A stretch of 64,000 nt of DNA from Allobosea sp. UNC402CLCol (GTDB taxonomy: Bacteria; Pseudomonadota; Alphaproteobacteria; Rhizobiales; Beijerinckiaceae): the NCBI RefSeq assembly GCF_000745475.1, contig NZ_JQJJ01000009.1:124001-188000 (forward strand), written 5' to 3'. The first letter of the stretch is position 1; every line of letters begins with the position of its first letter. The notes beneath the pieces were generated by a model. The model saw nothing but the letters and a program-made list of their open reading frames with translations, was not told the DNA's origin and did no database searches. Positions 1-8,013 of this stretch are shown piece after piece. The translations under genes and the position numbers were made by a program.

Positions 1-237
1 GTCGGCGAGATCGGTGTCGGCATCGCCCTGGATCACCGAGAGCCCGCGCGCCACGCAATCGGCCACGCCTTCGCGCGAGAGCTCGATCCCGCGCGCATCG
101 ACATTGCGGGTCTCCGCGAGCAGTGCCAGCAGCGCCCCGTCACCGCAGCCGACATCGAGCACGCGCGTGCCGGGCTGCACCATCTCGGCGACGAGCTTGA
201 GGTCGATGCGGTTCGTCTGATTGTCCGGGAGGGTCAT
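1..237 (-). CDS. metW: MetW, methionine biosynthesis protein (partial, cut by window edge)
   Basis: This is the N-terminal 79 codons of a class I SAM-dependent methyltransferase-fold protein, running off the left edge. It starts at the ATG at 237, two bases after the metX stop. The translated start MTLPDNQTNRIDLKLVAEM leads into the glycine-rich SAM-binding motif VLDVGCGDGALLALL at about residues 27-41, followed by an acidic residue in RGIELS. The sequence and the position directly after metX match MetW. In proteobacteria MetW accompanies the homoserine acyltransferase MetX and is reported to support its activity. The pair is almost certainly co-transcribed and perhaps translationally coupled. 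The C-terminal half is not visible. Confidence 0.93.
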   Translation of the reverse strand, partial: MTLPDNQTNRIDLKLVAEMVQPGTRVLDVGCGDGALLALLAETRNVDARGIELSREGVADCVARGLSVIQGDADTDLAD

Positions 238-239
238 GC

Positions 240-1409
240 TCAGAGTCCCCGCGCCCGCGCCGCCGCGCCGATGAAGCCGCGCGTCGTGGCGAAGAGATTG
301 GGCTCTTCCAGCAGGAAGGCGTCGTGGCCCTTGTCGCTCTCCAGCTCGACGAAGGAGACCGAAGCGCCGGCCGCGTTGAGCGCATGCACGATGGCGCGGG
401 AATCCGCCGTGGGGAACAGCCAGTCCGAGGTGAAGGAGGCCACGCAGAAGCGCGTCTTCGTCCCCGCGAAGGCGCGCGCCAGAACTCCGTCATGGTCGTC
501 GGCGAGGTCGAAATAATCCATCGCCCGCGTGACGTAGAGATAGGAATTGGCGTCGAAGCGCTCGACGAAGCTCAGGCCCTGATGGCGCAGATAGCTCTCG
601 ACCTGGAAATCCGCGTCGAAGGAGAAGGTCGGCGCCTCCCTGTCCTGCAGCTTGCGGCCGAATTTGCGATGCAGCGCCTGCTCGGAGAGATAGGTGATAT
701 GCGCTCCCATCCGGGCGACCGAAAGTCCCTTGGAAGGCCGGGTGCCTTCTTCGAGATAGCGTCCCTGGCGCCAGTCCGGGTCGGCCATCACCGCCTGCCG
801 GCCGACCTCGTGGAAGGCGATGTTCTGCGCCGAATGCTTGGCGCCGGTCGCCAGCGGCAGCGCCGAGAACACCCGGCCCGGATAGCTCGCCGCCCATTGC
901 AGCACCTGCATGCCGCCCATCGAGCCGCCGGCGACGCAGAACAGCGTCTCGATGCCGAGCGAGTCGATCAATGCCGCCTGCGCCCGCACCATGTCGCGGA
1001 TGGTGACGACCGGGAAGGACAGGCCCCACGGCTTGCCCGTCGCCGGGTTGGTCGAGGCCGGGCCGGTCGTGCCCGTGCAGCCGCCAACGACATTGGCGCA
1101 GATCACGAAGAAGCGGTCGGTATCGATCGGCTTGCCCGGCCCGATCATCGCGGTCCACCAGCCGCCCTTGCCGGTGATCGGGTTGCGGCTCGCGACATAC
1201 TGGTCGCCGGTCAGGGCGTGGCAGACCAGCACCGCGTTCGACTTGTCGGCGTTCAGCGTGCCGTAGGTCTGATAGGCGATCTGCCAGTGGTCGAGCACGA
1301 CGCCGCAATCCATCAATAGCGGCGCTTCCGGCCCGAAGCGCGCGACCGGGCTCGAAGGCTCGTTGGCTTCCTTCAGCGGGTCGGCGAGGCTGGGGGAGAG
1401 ATCGCTCAT
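240..1409 (-). CDS. metX: Homoserine O-acetyltransferase MetX
   Basis: This 389-aa cytoplasmic alpha/beta-hydrolase-fold enzyme acylates the hydroxyl of L-homoserine, the committed step into methionine synthesis. The nucleophile elbow GGSMGGMQ places the catalytic Ser at about residue 163. The Asp lies in [12 protein letters not shown] (about 329) and the His in KGHDAF (about 362), giving the full triad. Length is normal for MetX. metW follows two bases downstream. Whether the acyl donor is acetyl-CoA or succinyl-CoA cannot be settled from sequence alone. The upstream gap is shared with the divergent chorismate mutase gene. It holds a TTGACA hexamer on the minus strand (1500-1495), but I could not pair it with a well-spaced -10 box, and I see no SAM-II riboswitch. 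Confidence 0.96.
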   Translation of the reverse strand: MSDLSPSLADPLKEANEPSSPVARFGPEAPLLMDCGVVLDHWQIAYQTYGTLNADKSNAVLVCHALTGDQYVASRNPITGKGGWWTAMIGPGKPIDTDRFFVICANVVGGCTGTTGPASTNPATGKPWGLSFPVVTIRDMVRAQAALIDSLGIETLFCVAGGSMGGMQVLQWAASYPGRVFSALPLATGAKHSAQNIAFHEVGRQAVMADPDWRQGRYLEEGTRPSKGLSVARMGAHITYLSEQALHRKFGRKLQDREAPTFSFDADFQVESYLRHQGLSFVERFDANSYLYVTRAMDYFDLADDHDGVLARAFAGTKTRFCVASFTSDWLFPTADSRAIVHALNAAGASVSFVELESDKGHDAFLLEEPNLFATTRGFIGAAARARGL

Positions 1410-1578
1410 ATCGTCCGTTTCGGCAGTGTTATTTGTCTTGCCGGTCCAAGCGTTCGGAAAATCGAACTCTAGCGATGACCTGCCACGGCGCTGCTGTCAA
1501 CGCGGGATTGTGCAGCCGGCTTTGCCAAGGCGCGGCGGGAGCGCTAAGGAGCGTGGCCTTGCCGGAAAGCGCGTTGCC

Positions 1579-2415
1579 ATGACCGAAGCCGCCCCGACCA
1601 CCCTTGCCGATCTGCGCAGCGAAATCGACCGCATCGACAGCACGATGCATGCGCTGCTGATGGAGCGCTCGCAGATCATCGAGACGCTGATCTCGATCAA
1701 GAAGACGCAAGCCTCCGGCTCCGCCTTCCGCCCCGGCCGCGAGGCCGACATCATGAAGCGGCTCGCGCTCAGCCATAAGGGCCTCCTGCCGCTCGACACC
1801 GTCGAGAGCGTCTGGCGCATCATCATCGCCACCTTCACCTATGTGCAGGCGCCTTATTCGGTCCATGCCGATGTTTCGGGCGGCGACCCGGCGATGCGCG
1901 ATTCCGCCCGCTTCCATTTCGGCTTCACGGTGCCTTTCGTCCCGCATGAGGACGCCCGCGCCGTAATCCGCGCCGTTGCGGAATCCGCCGGCGACCTCGG
2001 CATCTTCCGCATGGATCAGGGCGCCAGCGCCGGCATCTGGTGGCGCGACCTGATCGGGCCGGATGCGCCGAAGATCATCGCGCGTCTGCCCTTCGTCGAG
2101 CGCCCCGACCATCCGGCCGGCACGCCGGTCTACTGTATCGCCAAGCCGCTGGCGGACGCCGCGGTGCGCGAGATCGTGCTCTATGCCGCCCGTGTCGAGC
2201 GCTGGTCGGAGGCGCTGCGCCACGGTCTTGCCGAGCATCTGGCCGAGGTCTCGGCCTCGGCTGCCGACGGCTCGCATCTGTCGCTGCTGGTCGCCGCCTC
2301 CGGCGAGGTCGATCAGGCGGCGATCCGGGCTGCGCTCGCACCCGCCGGTCTCAGCGACTTCTCGGAGGTCGGCAGCCACGCCGCCCGTTTCGCCGTCAAA
2401 TCCGCCCGTTCGTGA
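1579..2415 (+). CDS. Chorismate mutase (AroQ class) with C-terminal extension
   Basis: This 278-aa protein has an N-terminal AroQ-type chorismate mutase domain at about residues 8-95 (LADLRSEIDRIDS, then LMERSQIIETLISIK), with the Arg and Lys pattern of the helical fold. The enzyme converts chorismate to prephenate for Phe and Tyr. The remaining 180 residues form a domain I do not recognise, perhaps regulatory. The ATG at 1579 is chosen because the conserved domain begins just after it; the open frame continues upstream to 1363 without a plausible start. The next genes, hisC and the prephenate dehydrogenase, are on the same strand, so this is an aromatic amino acid block in which HisC may also act as aromatic aminotransferase (inference). 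Confidence 0.9.
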   Translation: MTEAAPTTLADLRSEIDRIDSTMHALLMERSQIIETLISIKKTQASGSAFRPGREADIMKRLALSHKGLLPLDTVESVWRIIIATFTYVQAPYSVHADVSGGDPAMRDSARFHFGFTVPFVPHEDARAVIRAVAESAGDLGIFRMDQGASAGIWWRDLIGPDAPKIIARLPFVERPDHPAGTPVYCIAKPLADAAVREIVLYAARVERWSEALRHGLAEHLAEVSASAADGSHLSLLVAASGEVDQAAIRAALAPAGLSDFSEVGSHAARFAVKSARS

Positions 2416-2447
2416 ACGCTCTCACGTATCGCCTCTGATCCGCCGTC

Positions 2448-2543
2448 GTCATCCCGGGCAAGCGCAGCGCAGACCCGGGATCCATCGTAGAGTGCATCGC
2501 CCTCCGATGGATTCCGGGTCTCCCTCCGGTCGCCCGGAATGAC
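2448..2543. repeat. Intergenic palindromic repeat, family A copy 1
   Basis: The 96-bp element fills the gap between the chorismate mutase gene and hisC. Its ends are GTCATCCCGGGC and GCCCGGAATGAC, an imperfect inverted pair, and an inner pair around GGGATCCATCG and CGATGGATTCCGG makes a longer cruciform. Two more copies with the same ends and the same GGAATCCATC core lie at 25710-25802 and 34465-34569. It codes for nothing, and probably folds as a stem-loop in the transcript between the two genes. Confidence 0.85.
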
Positions 2544-2572
2544 GGGGAAGGATCGAACCGAAAGACCGATAG

Positions 2573-3676
2573 ATGACCGCCTCCCGCCCCGTGCCCCGTC
2601 CCGGCGTCCTCGAGATCGAGGCTTATGTTCCCGGCAAATCCGCCGCGCCCGCCGGCGTGAAGCTGCACAAGCTCTCCTCCAACGAAACCCCGCTGGGTCC
2701 GAGCCCGAAGGCGATCGCGGCCTTCGAGGGCGTCGCCGCCAAGCTGGAGCTCTACCCCGATGGCTCGTCGAGCCGGCTCAAGCAGGCGATCGCCGGCCGC
2801 TACGGCCTCGATCCCCAGCGGATCATCTGCGGCAATGGCTCCGACGAACTGCTCGAACTCGTCACCAAGGCCTATCTGGGCGAGGGCGATGAGGGCATCT
2901 ACAGCCAGTACGGCTTCCTGGTCTATCGCATCGCCATCCTGGCCGCCGGCGGCAAGCCGGTCGTCGTGTCCGAGAAGAACTATACGGCCGATGTCGACGC
3001 CATCCTCGCGGCGGTGACGCCGAAGACGAAGATCGTCTTCCTCGCCAATCCCAACAATCCGACCGGCACCTATCTGCCCTTCGATCAGGTGAAGCGCCTG
3101 CAGGCCGGCCTGCCGCCGCATATCCTGCTGGTGCTCGACGCGGCCTATGCCGAATATGTCCGGCGCAACGACTATGCGTCGGGCCTCGAGCTTGTCGCCG
3201 AGAGCGAGAACGTCGTGATGACGCGGACCTTCTCGAAGATCTACGGCCTCGCCAATCTGCGCATCGGCTGGCTCTACGGGCCTGCCCATGTCATCGACGC
3301 GCTGGAGCGCATCCGCGGCCCCTTCAACGTCAACGGAGCCGCCATCGAGGCCGGTGCCGCCGCCGTCGCCGACGAGGCCCATGTCGCGGCCGCGATCGAG
3401 CACAACGACAAATGGCTCGCCTGGGCGACCGCCGAGATCGAGAAGCTCGGCCTCGCGGTCACGCCCTCGGTCGGCAACTTCATCCTGATCCATTTCCCGA
3501 AGACGCCGGGCAAGACCGCCAAGGAGGCCGACGCCTTCCTGACCCGGCGCGGTCTCATCCTGCGCGCCGTCGGCGGCTATGGCTTGCCGGACGCGCTGCG
3601 CATGACCATCGGTTCCGAGGAGGCGAACCGCCTCGTCGTCGCCGCGCTCGCAGACTTCCTCGCGGGCAAGGCCTGA
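2573..3676 (+). CDS. hisC: Histidinol-phosphate aminotransferase
   Basis: This 367-aa fold-type I PLP aminotransferase of the HisC group converts imidazole-acetol phosphate plus glutamate to histidinol phosphate. The N-terminal region has the family pattern [17 protein letters not shown]. The middle has [10 protein letters not shown]. The PLP lysine is Lys222 in [16 protein letters not shown], and the C-terminal arginine lies in [11 protein letters not shown]. Length is normal. It sits between chorismate mutase and prephenate dehydrogenase, six bases from the latter, not in a his operon. That placement suggests it also transaminates aromatic keto acids, as reported for such HisC proteins in related bacteria (inference here). 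Confidence 0.93.
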   Translation: MTASRPVPRPGVLEIEAYVPGKSAAPAGVKLHKLSSNETPLGPSPKAIAAFEGVAAKLELYPDGSSSRLKQAIAGRYGLDPQRIICGNGSDELLELVTKAYLGEGDEGIYSQYGFLVYRIAILAAGGKPVVVSEKNYTADVDAILAAVTPKTKIVFLANPNNPTGTYLPFDQVKRLQAGLPPHILLVLDAAYAEYVRRNDYASGLELVAESENVVMTRTFSKIYGLANLRIGWLYGPAHVIDALERIRGPFNVNGAAIEAGAAAVADEAHVAAAIEHNDKWLAWATAEIEKLGLAVTPSVGNFILIHFPKTPGKTAKEADAFLTRRGLILRAVGGYGLPDALRMTIGSEEANRLVVAALADFLAGKA

Positions 3677-3681
3677 CGCCG

Positions 3682-4620
3682 ATGGCGGAGAGCTTCGCGC
3701 CGCGCCGCGCCACACCGGTCTTCACCCGCCTCGCCATCATCGGCATCGGGCTGATCGGCTCCTCGATCGCGCGGGCGGCGAAGGAGCTGAACCTCGCCGG
3801 CACGATCGTGCTGGCCGACCAGGACGCGGCCGTGCGCCAGCGGGCGCGCGAGCTCGATCTCGGCCATGCCGTCGCTGATACGGTGGCCGAGGCGGCTGAT
3901 GGCGCCGATCACATCATCCTCTGCGTGCCGGTCGGCGCCTGCGGTTCGGTGGCGGCCGAAATCGCGCCTTCGCTCAAAGCGGGCGCGATCGTCTCCGATG
4001 TCGGCTCGGTCAAGGGCTCGGTCGTCGACGCCGTCCTGCCGCATCTGCCCGAGGGTGTTTCCTTCGTGCCGGCCCACCCGGTGGCGGGCACCGAGAATTC
4101 CGGCCCCGATGCCGGCTTCCCGAGCCTCTTCCTCAATCGCTGGTGCATCCTGACGCCGCCGGAAGGTACCGATGCGGCGGCCATCGCGAAAACCCGCCAG
4201 TTCTGGGAGGGGATGGGTGCGCTGGTCGAGGTGATGAGCGCGCAGCACCATGACCTCGTGCTCGCCGTCACCAGCCATCTGCCGCATCTCATCGCCTACA
4301 ACATCGTCGGCACGGCCGAGGATCTGGAGGCGGTGACGCAGTCGGAAGTCATCAAGTTCTCGGCTGGCGGCTTCCGCGATTTCACCCGCATCGCGGCCTC
4401 CGACCCGACGATGTGGCGCGACGTCTTCCTGCACAACAAGGAAGCGGTGCTGGAGATGCTCGGCCGCTTCAACGAAGACCTCGCTCTGCTCACCCGCGCG
4501 ATCCGCTATGGCGACGGCGAGACGCTGCACAAGCACTTCACCCGTACCCGCGCCATCCGCCGCGGCATCGTCGCTCTCGGCCAGGAGAAGCCGGAGACGG
4601 AGAAGCTGCGCAAGGATTGA
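3682..4620 (+). CDS. tyrC: Prephenate/arogenate (cyclohexadienyl) dehydrogenase
   Basis: The 312-aa NAD(P)-dependent enzyme oxidatively decarboxylates prephenate or arogenate in tyrosine synthesis. A Rossmann GxGxxG motif is at residues 21-26 (GIGLIG). The family signature HPVAGTENSGPDAGF follows near residue 134, and VTSHLPHLIAYN near residue 195 carries the conserved His. The all-helical C-terminal domain is present; there is no ACT domain. The start ATG at 3682 lies 5 bp after the hisC stop, so the two genes form an operon. Cofactor preference is not assigned. Confidence 0.93.
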   Translation: MAESFAPRRATPVFTRLAIIGIGLIGSSIARAAKELNLAGTIVLADQDAAVRQRARELDLGHAVADTVAEAADGADHIILCVPVGACGSVAAEIAPSLKAGAIVSDVGSVKGSVVDAVLPHLPEGVSFVPAHPVAGTENSGPDAGFPSLFLNRWCILTPPEGTDAAAIAKTRQFWEGMGALVEVMSAQHHDLVLAVTSHLPHLIAYNIVGTAEDLEAVTQSEVIKFSAGGFRDFTRIAASDPTMWRDVFLHNKEAVLEMLGRFNEDLALLTRAIRYGDGETLHKHFTRTRAIRRGIVALGQEKPETEKLRKD

Positions 4621-4724
4621 GGGGACACGGGATCGCGCCGGAGAATCGCCGGGGCTTCGGTGCTGTGCATGGCGCCGCTTGCGGCTTGCCAAGCCGCCCC
4701 CCTGCTGGTACAGCGCCACCCGTT

Positions 4725-4800
4725 GCCGCTTTAGCTCAGCTGGTAGAGCACCTCATTCGTAATGAGGGGGTCGGGGGTTCGAATCCCTCAAGCGGCACCA
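4725..4800 (+). tRNA. tRNA-Thr, anticodon CGT
   Basis: The 76-nt cloverleaf has every arm paired. The acceptor GCCGCTT pairs with AAGCGGC, the D-stem GCTC with GAGC, and the anticodon stem CCTCA with TGAGG around the loop TTCGTAA (anticodon CGT, reading ACG). The T-arm GGGGG-TTCGAAT-CCCTC has one wobble pair. The discriminator is A and CCA is encoded. A hairpin terminator follows. Confidence 0.97.
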
Positions 4801-4825
4801 TTTTCCTCTTCGCTGACGTTTACGA

Positions 4826-4849
4826 ACCGACCCAACCGGTCGGTCTTTT
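4826..4849 (+). terminator. Rho-independent terminator after tRNA-Thr
   Basis: A perfect 7-bp stem, ACCGACC with GGTCGGT, and a 5-nt loop are followed by CTTTT. It lies 26 nt past the tRNA. The rest of the gap up to 4972 shows nothing I can name. Confidence 0.8.
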
Positions 4850-4971
4850 CGTGTTTGGCGTTCGCGGACGACATTCGCGGCCAACAGATGGCCCCGACCG
4901 ACCCTGCGCTTCGAAATGTCAGCCCCTCCGGAAAGACGGTGAGGCTGTCGCACGGGAAGGGTTCTCAGCTC

Positions 4972-6066
4972 TCACGCCGAGCGATGATACGCGATGGCGG
5001 CGTCTGATAGGTGGGCGCCTCCCGCAGGCGTGATCTCGGCTGCGGATGGTCGTTGCCCGCGCCAACCAAGTCGCGGTGCGACCAGCTCGACGAAATCCGT
5101 CAGGATCTGGCGATGGTCGGCGAGGCTGAAATTATACGGCAGTTCCAGCCGCAGCGTGTCGACCAGTCGCAGCACCGGATCGGCCTCCAGTCTTTCGACG
5201 ATGTCCGCGGCCGGCCCGACGATGTCCGGCGCGATCAGCGTCCGCCGCTCGCCCTGCGGCGCCAGCGTGCGCGCCTGGCGGCTGGCGGCATAGTCACGAT
5301 AGCGCTGCCGCGTCCCGGTATCGGCGCCATCGAGCGGCACGATCACCCGGCCGATGGCGATGCGCGGCTCGGCCGGTCCGCGCCAATGCGTGCGGAAGGT
5401 CTCGACATGGCGCCGCTGTGTCTCGAAGAAATCGTCGGTCTCCTCGCCGGTGTTGATGTTGCCGAGGAGGAGATGAAAGCCGTTCTCGGACGCCCAGCGG
5501 GCGGAGCGCAGCGAGCCGCCGCCATACCAGAGCCGCTGGCGCAAGCCCTGCGCGTGCGGCCGCAGCCGGGGGCGATGCTCGCCGGCTGCCGAGGTGATGC
5601 GTGCCTGCGGCTCGCCCAGCCAGTCGCCCGCGATATTGGCCGCCAGGCGCGCCACGCGGGCATGGGAGAAGTCGATGGCCGCCGGGTCGCCGTCGAAGAG
5701 GCGTTCTCCCAGCAGCTTGCCGAAGGGAGGGGCCCCGGCGCTCAGGCCGATGTTCAGCCGTCCGCCGGAGAGCACATCGACCAGTGACAGATCCTCCGCC
5801 AGCCGGAACGGGTTCTCGTAACCCATCTGGATGACGGCGCTGCCGAGCCCGATGCGCCGGGTGCGCTGGGTCGCGGCGGCGAGAAAGGTCGCCGCCGAGG
5901 AGACACCCGGTTCGAGATGGCGCTGGCGCACCCAGGCGCTCTCGAAACCGAGCGCCTCGCCATATTCGAACAGCGAGAGCGTCTCCTCCAGGCCGGTGCG
6001 TGGATCGGCGTCGTCGTAGTTGCCGGGCGTCAGGAAGGCGATGTTGCGGATCGAGAGCTGCGTCAT
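4972..6066 (-). CDS. LLM-class flavin-dependent oxidoreductase (luciferase-like monooxygenase)
   Basis: This 364-aa bacterial-luciferase-like (TIM-barrel) flavoprotein uses reduced FMN to oxygenate a substrate. Family features are the N-terminal IRNIAFLTPG strand, the RTRRIGLGSAVIQMGYENPFR segment (about residues 67-88), SLVDVLSGGRLNIGLSAG (about 92-110) and WYGGGSLRSARWA near 175. It is the last gene of a compact minus-strand run (binding protein 6 bp upstream), so it most likely acts on whatever the adjoining importer brings in. Substrate unknown; S-alkylated or N-acetylated cysteine derivatives are the best guess from the neighbourhood. It needs an FMN reductase, and one is encoded at 12804-13421. 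Confidence 0.85.
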   Translation of the reverse strand: MTQLSIRNIAFLTPGNYDDADPRTGLEETLSLFEYGEALGFESAWVRQRHLEPGVSSAATFLAAATQRTRRIGLGSAVIQMGYENPFRLAEDLSLVDVLSGGRLNIGLSAGAPPFGKLLGERLFDGDPAAIDFSHARVARLAANIAGDWLGEPQARITSAAGEHRPRLRPHAQGLRQRLWYGGGSLRSARWASENGFHLLLGNINTGEETDDFFETQRRHVETFRTHWRGPAEPRIAIGRVIVPLDGADTGTRQRYRDYAASRQARTLAPQGERRTLIAPDIVGPAADIVERLEADPVLRLVDTLRLELPYNFSLADHRQILTDFVELVAPRLGWRGQRPSAAEITPAGGAHLSDAAIAYHRSA

Positions 6067-6072
6067 GGCTTT

Positions 6073-7005
6073 TCAGTATTTCGGCAGGCCGGGCGGGTTG
6101 GTCTCGGAACGCGGCAGGGCTTCCTCCTCCAGCCCCCAGCGGGCGAGCGCCTGCCCGTACTTGCCGTTCGCGATCAGGTTGTTGGTCGCGAGCGTCAGCG
6201 CGTCGACGAGCCCGCTGCCCTTGCGGGTTGCGATCGCGACATCGGATTTCAGCGGCCAGCCGGCGCTCAAGGTGCCGATGCGCCTGATGTCCTTGTCGCG
6301 CGCGGCGATGAAGACGAGTTGCGCGTGGGGCTGGACGATGACGTCCGACCTGCCGGAGCGCAGCGAGACGAGACGCGCTGCCTCGTCGTCGAAAAGCTGG
6401 AGCTCGATCGGCTTCAGGCCGGCTGCGACGTTCTGCTTGCTCCACTCGACCAGGATGCGCTCCTGATTGGTGCCGCCGCCGACGGCGATGGTGAGCCCGG
6501 CGGCGTCCTTCGGCTCCCTGATGCCGGCGATCCTGCTGTCGGCCTTGACGAAGAAGCCGTGCAGCCCTTGCCGGTAGGTCGAGAAGTCGAACTTCTCCTT
6601 GCGCTGCTCGGTGACGCCGACATTGGAGATGACGGCGTCGTATTTCCCGGAGGCAAGGCCGAGCGGCCAGTCGGCCCAGGCCACGGGCACGAGGTTCAGC
6701 TTCAGGCCGAGGCTGCCGGCGATGAGCAGCGCGAAGTCGGGATCGGCCCCGATCACCGTCTTCGCATCGGTGGCATAGGTCGCGAGCGGGGGCCCGCCGG
6801 GGCTGATCCCGACGGTGAGCACACCGGGCTCGGCGAAGGCGTAATTGTTCGGGACGCGCGCGATGGCCGCCGGGTCCTTCTCGGCACGGATACGACCGGG
6901 CTGTTCGGGGCCGAGATCGAAGGGCGCCTGCTGGGCGAAGGCGGGCAGGCTCGTGGTGCTGAGTGCGCCGACGAGAAGCGACAGGAGTGTCCGTCGCGGA
7001 ATCAT
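6073..7005 (-). CDS. Amino-acid-type ABC transporter substrate-binding protein (copy 1)
   Basis: This 310-aa periplasmic binding protein of the SBP_bac_3 type has a signal peptide IPRRTLLSLLVGALSTTSLPAFA with a twin arginine. The mature part shows VLTVGISPGGPPLA, the GADPDFALLIAGSLGLKL helix and DWPLGLASGKYDAVISNVG. The start ATG at 7005 has GGAG about 6 nt upstream; the frame stays open further but lacks a signal peptide if extended. It is a tandem paralogue of the next gene upstream (7050-7982), sharing EQRKEKFDFSTYR and the C-terminal TNPPGLPK. Two binding proteins beside one permease-ATPase suggest two related ligands. The ligand is inferred to be an amino acid derivative. Confidence 0.88.
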   Translation of the reverse strand: MIPRRTLLSLLVGALSTTSLPAFAQQAPFDLGPEQPGRIRAEKDPAAIARVPNNYAFAEPGVLTVGISPGGPPLATYATDAKTVIGADPDFALLIAGSLGLKLNLVPVAWADWPLGLASGKYDAVISNVGVTEQRKEKFDFSTYRQGLHGFFVKADSRIAGIREPKDAAGLTIAVGGGTNQERILVEWSKQNVAAGLKPIELQLFDDEAARLVSLRSGRSDVIVQPHAQLVFIAARDKDIRRIGTLSAGWPLKSDVAIATRKGSGLVDALTLATNNLIANGKYGQALARWGLEEEALPRSETNPPGLPKY

Positions 7006-7049
7006 GATGAACTCCAGTCCTGAAAGATCGATGGGGTGCTGGCCGCGGC

Positions 7050-7982
7050 TCAAGCCTTCGGCAGGCCGGGCGGATTGGTGCGCGACTGAGCGATCGCTTC
7101 GGCCGTCAGGTTCCAGCGCGCGAGCACCTTGGCGTAGTTGCCGTTCCCGATCTGGGTGTTGAGCGCGTGGGTGATCGCGTCGGCGAGGCCCGCGCCCTTG
7201 CGCGTCGTGACGGCGATCTCGGCCAGTTCCGGCCAGCCGCCGCTGAAATTGCCGGCGAGCCGCGTCTTGCCCTCCTGCGCGGCCTTGAAGCTCAGCAGGG
7301 CGTTCGGGCCGAGATAGGCGTCGGCGCGGCCGGATTCGAGCGCGAGATAGAGAACGACGTCGTCGTCGTAATACTGGATATCGACCGGCTTCAGCCCGGC
7401 CTTGGTGTTGGCCTCGTTCCAGCGGAGCAGGATCTGCTCCTGGTTGGTGCCGGAGGAGACGATGACCTTCAGCCCCGCCACGTCGCGCGGCTCGCGGATG
7501 ACGATCTCGTTGCCCTTCTTCACATAGAAGCCGAGCAGGTCCTTGCGGTAGGTCGAGAAGTCGAACTTCTCCTTGCGCTGCTCGGTGACCGTGACGTTGG
7601 AGATGACCGCGTCGAACTTGCCCGAGACCACGCCGAGCGGCCAGTCGGCCCAGGCCGTGGTGACGATCTCGAGCTTGCGGCCGAGGGCATCGGCAACAAG
7701 CTGCGCGATCTCCGCCTCCGCGCCGATGACCGTCCTGTTGTCGGTCGCGAAACCGCTGAAGGGAAAGCGCCCGGTATTGTTGCCGACGGTGAAGACGCCG
7801 TCCTTGGCGAATTTGGCATCCCCGGCGATGAGCCTGATCGCCTCCTCGTCGCGCTGGGCGCGGGGACGGCCCGGCTGTTCGGGCGAGAGGTCGATTGCCT
7901 GCTGGGCGAAGGCCCCGGCGGGGATGAGCGCAGAAGAAGCCGCACCGGCGAAAAGGGCGAGCGAAGCGCGTCTGGTCAGCAT
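7050..7982 (-). CDS. Amino-acid-type ABC transporter substrate-binding protein (copy 2)
   Basis: This 310-aa periplasmic binding protein is the same length as its downstream paralogue. The signal peptide LTRRASLALFAGAASSALIPAGAFA precedes the mature sequence. The SBP_bac_3 pattern is present: GVFTVGNNTGRFPFSGF, VIGAEAEIAQLVADALGRKLEI, DWPLGVVSGKFDAVISNV and TEQRKEKFDFSTYRKDLLGFY. It lies 31 bp below the fused permease-ATPase gene. The two copies differ in most loop residues but keep the core, which points to an old duplication with ligand divergence (inference). In the Bacillus tcyJKLMN cystine/S-compound importers there are likewise two tandem binding proteins. Confidence 0.88.
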   Translation of the reverse strand: MLTRRASLALFAGAASSALIPAGAFAQQAIDLSPEQPGRPRAQRDEEAIRLIAGDAKFAKDGVFTVGNNTGRFPFSGFATDNRTVIGAEAEIAQLVADALGRKLEIVTTAWADWPLGVVSGKFDAVISNVTVTEQRKEKFDFSTYRKDLLGFYVKKGNEIVIREPRDVAGLKVIVSSGTNQEQILLRWNEANTKAGLKPVDIQYYDDDVVLYLALESGRADAYLGPNALLSFKAAQEGKTRLAGNFSGGWPELAEIAVTTRKGAGLADAITHALNTQIGNGNYAKVLARWNLTAEAIAQSRTNPPGLPKA

Positions 7983-8013
7983 GATCGTGTTCCTTGTCCG
8001 AAAACTTTGAGCG

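Noticed and set aside
1410..1578. SAM-II riboswitch before metX
   Set aside because: I checked the minus strand for the conserved pseudoknot bases and did not find them.
2396..3715. Long minus-strand reading frame opposite hisC
   Set aside because: It is the shadow of hisC in GC-rich DNA: no start signal and an Asp/Arg/Gly-rich product with no domain.
4725..4849. Integration site at tRNA-Thr
   Set aside because: No integrase and no duplicated tRNA 3' end downstream; the cluster after it looks chromosomal.
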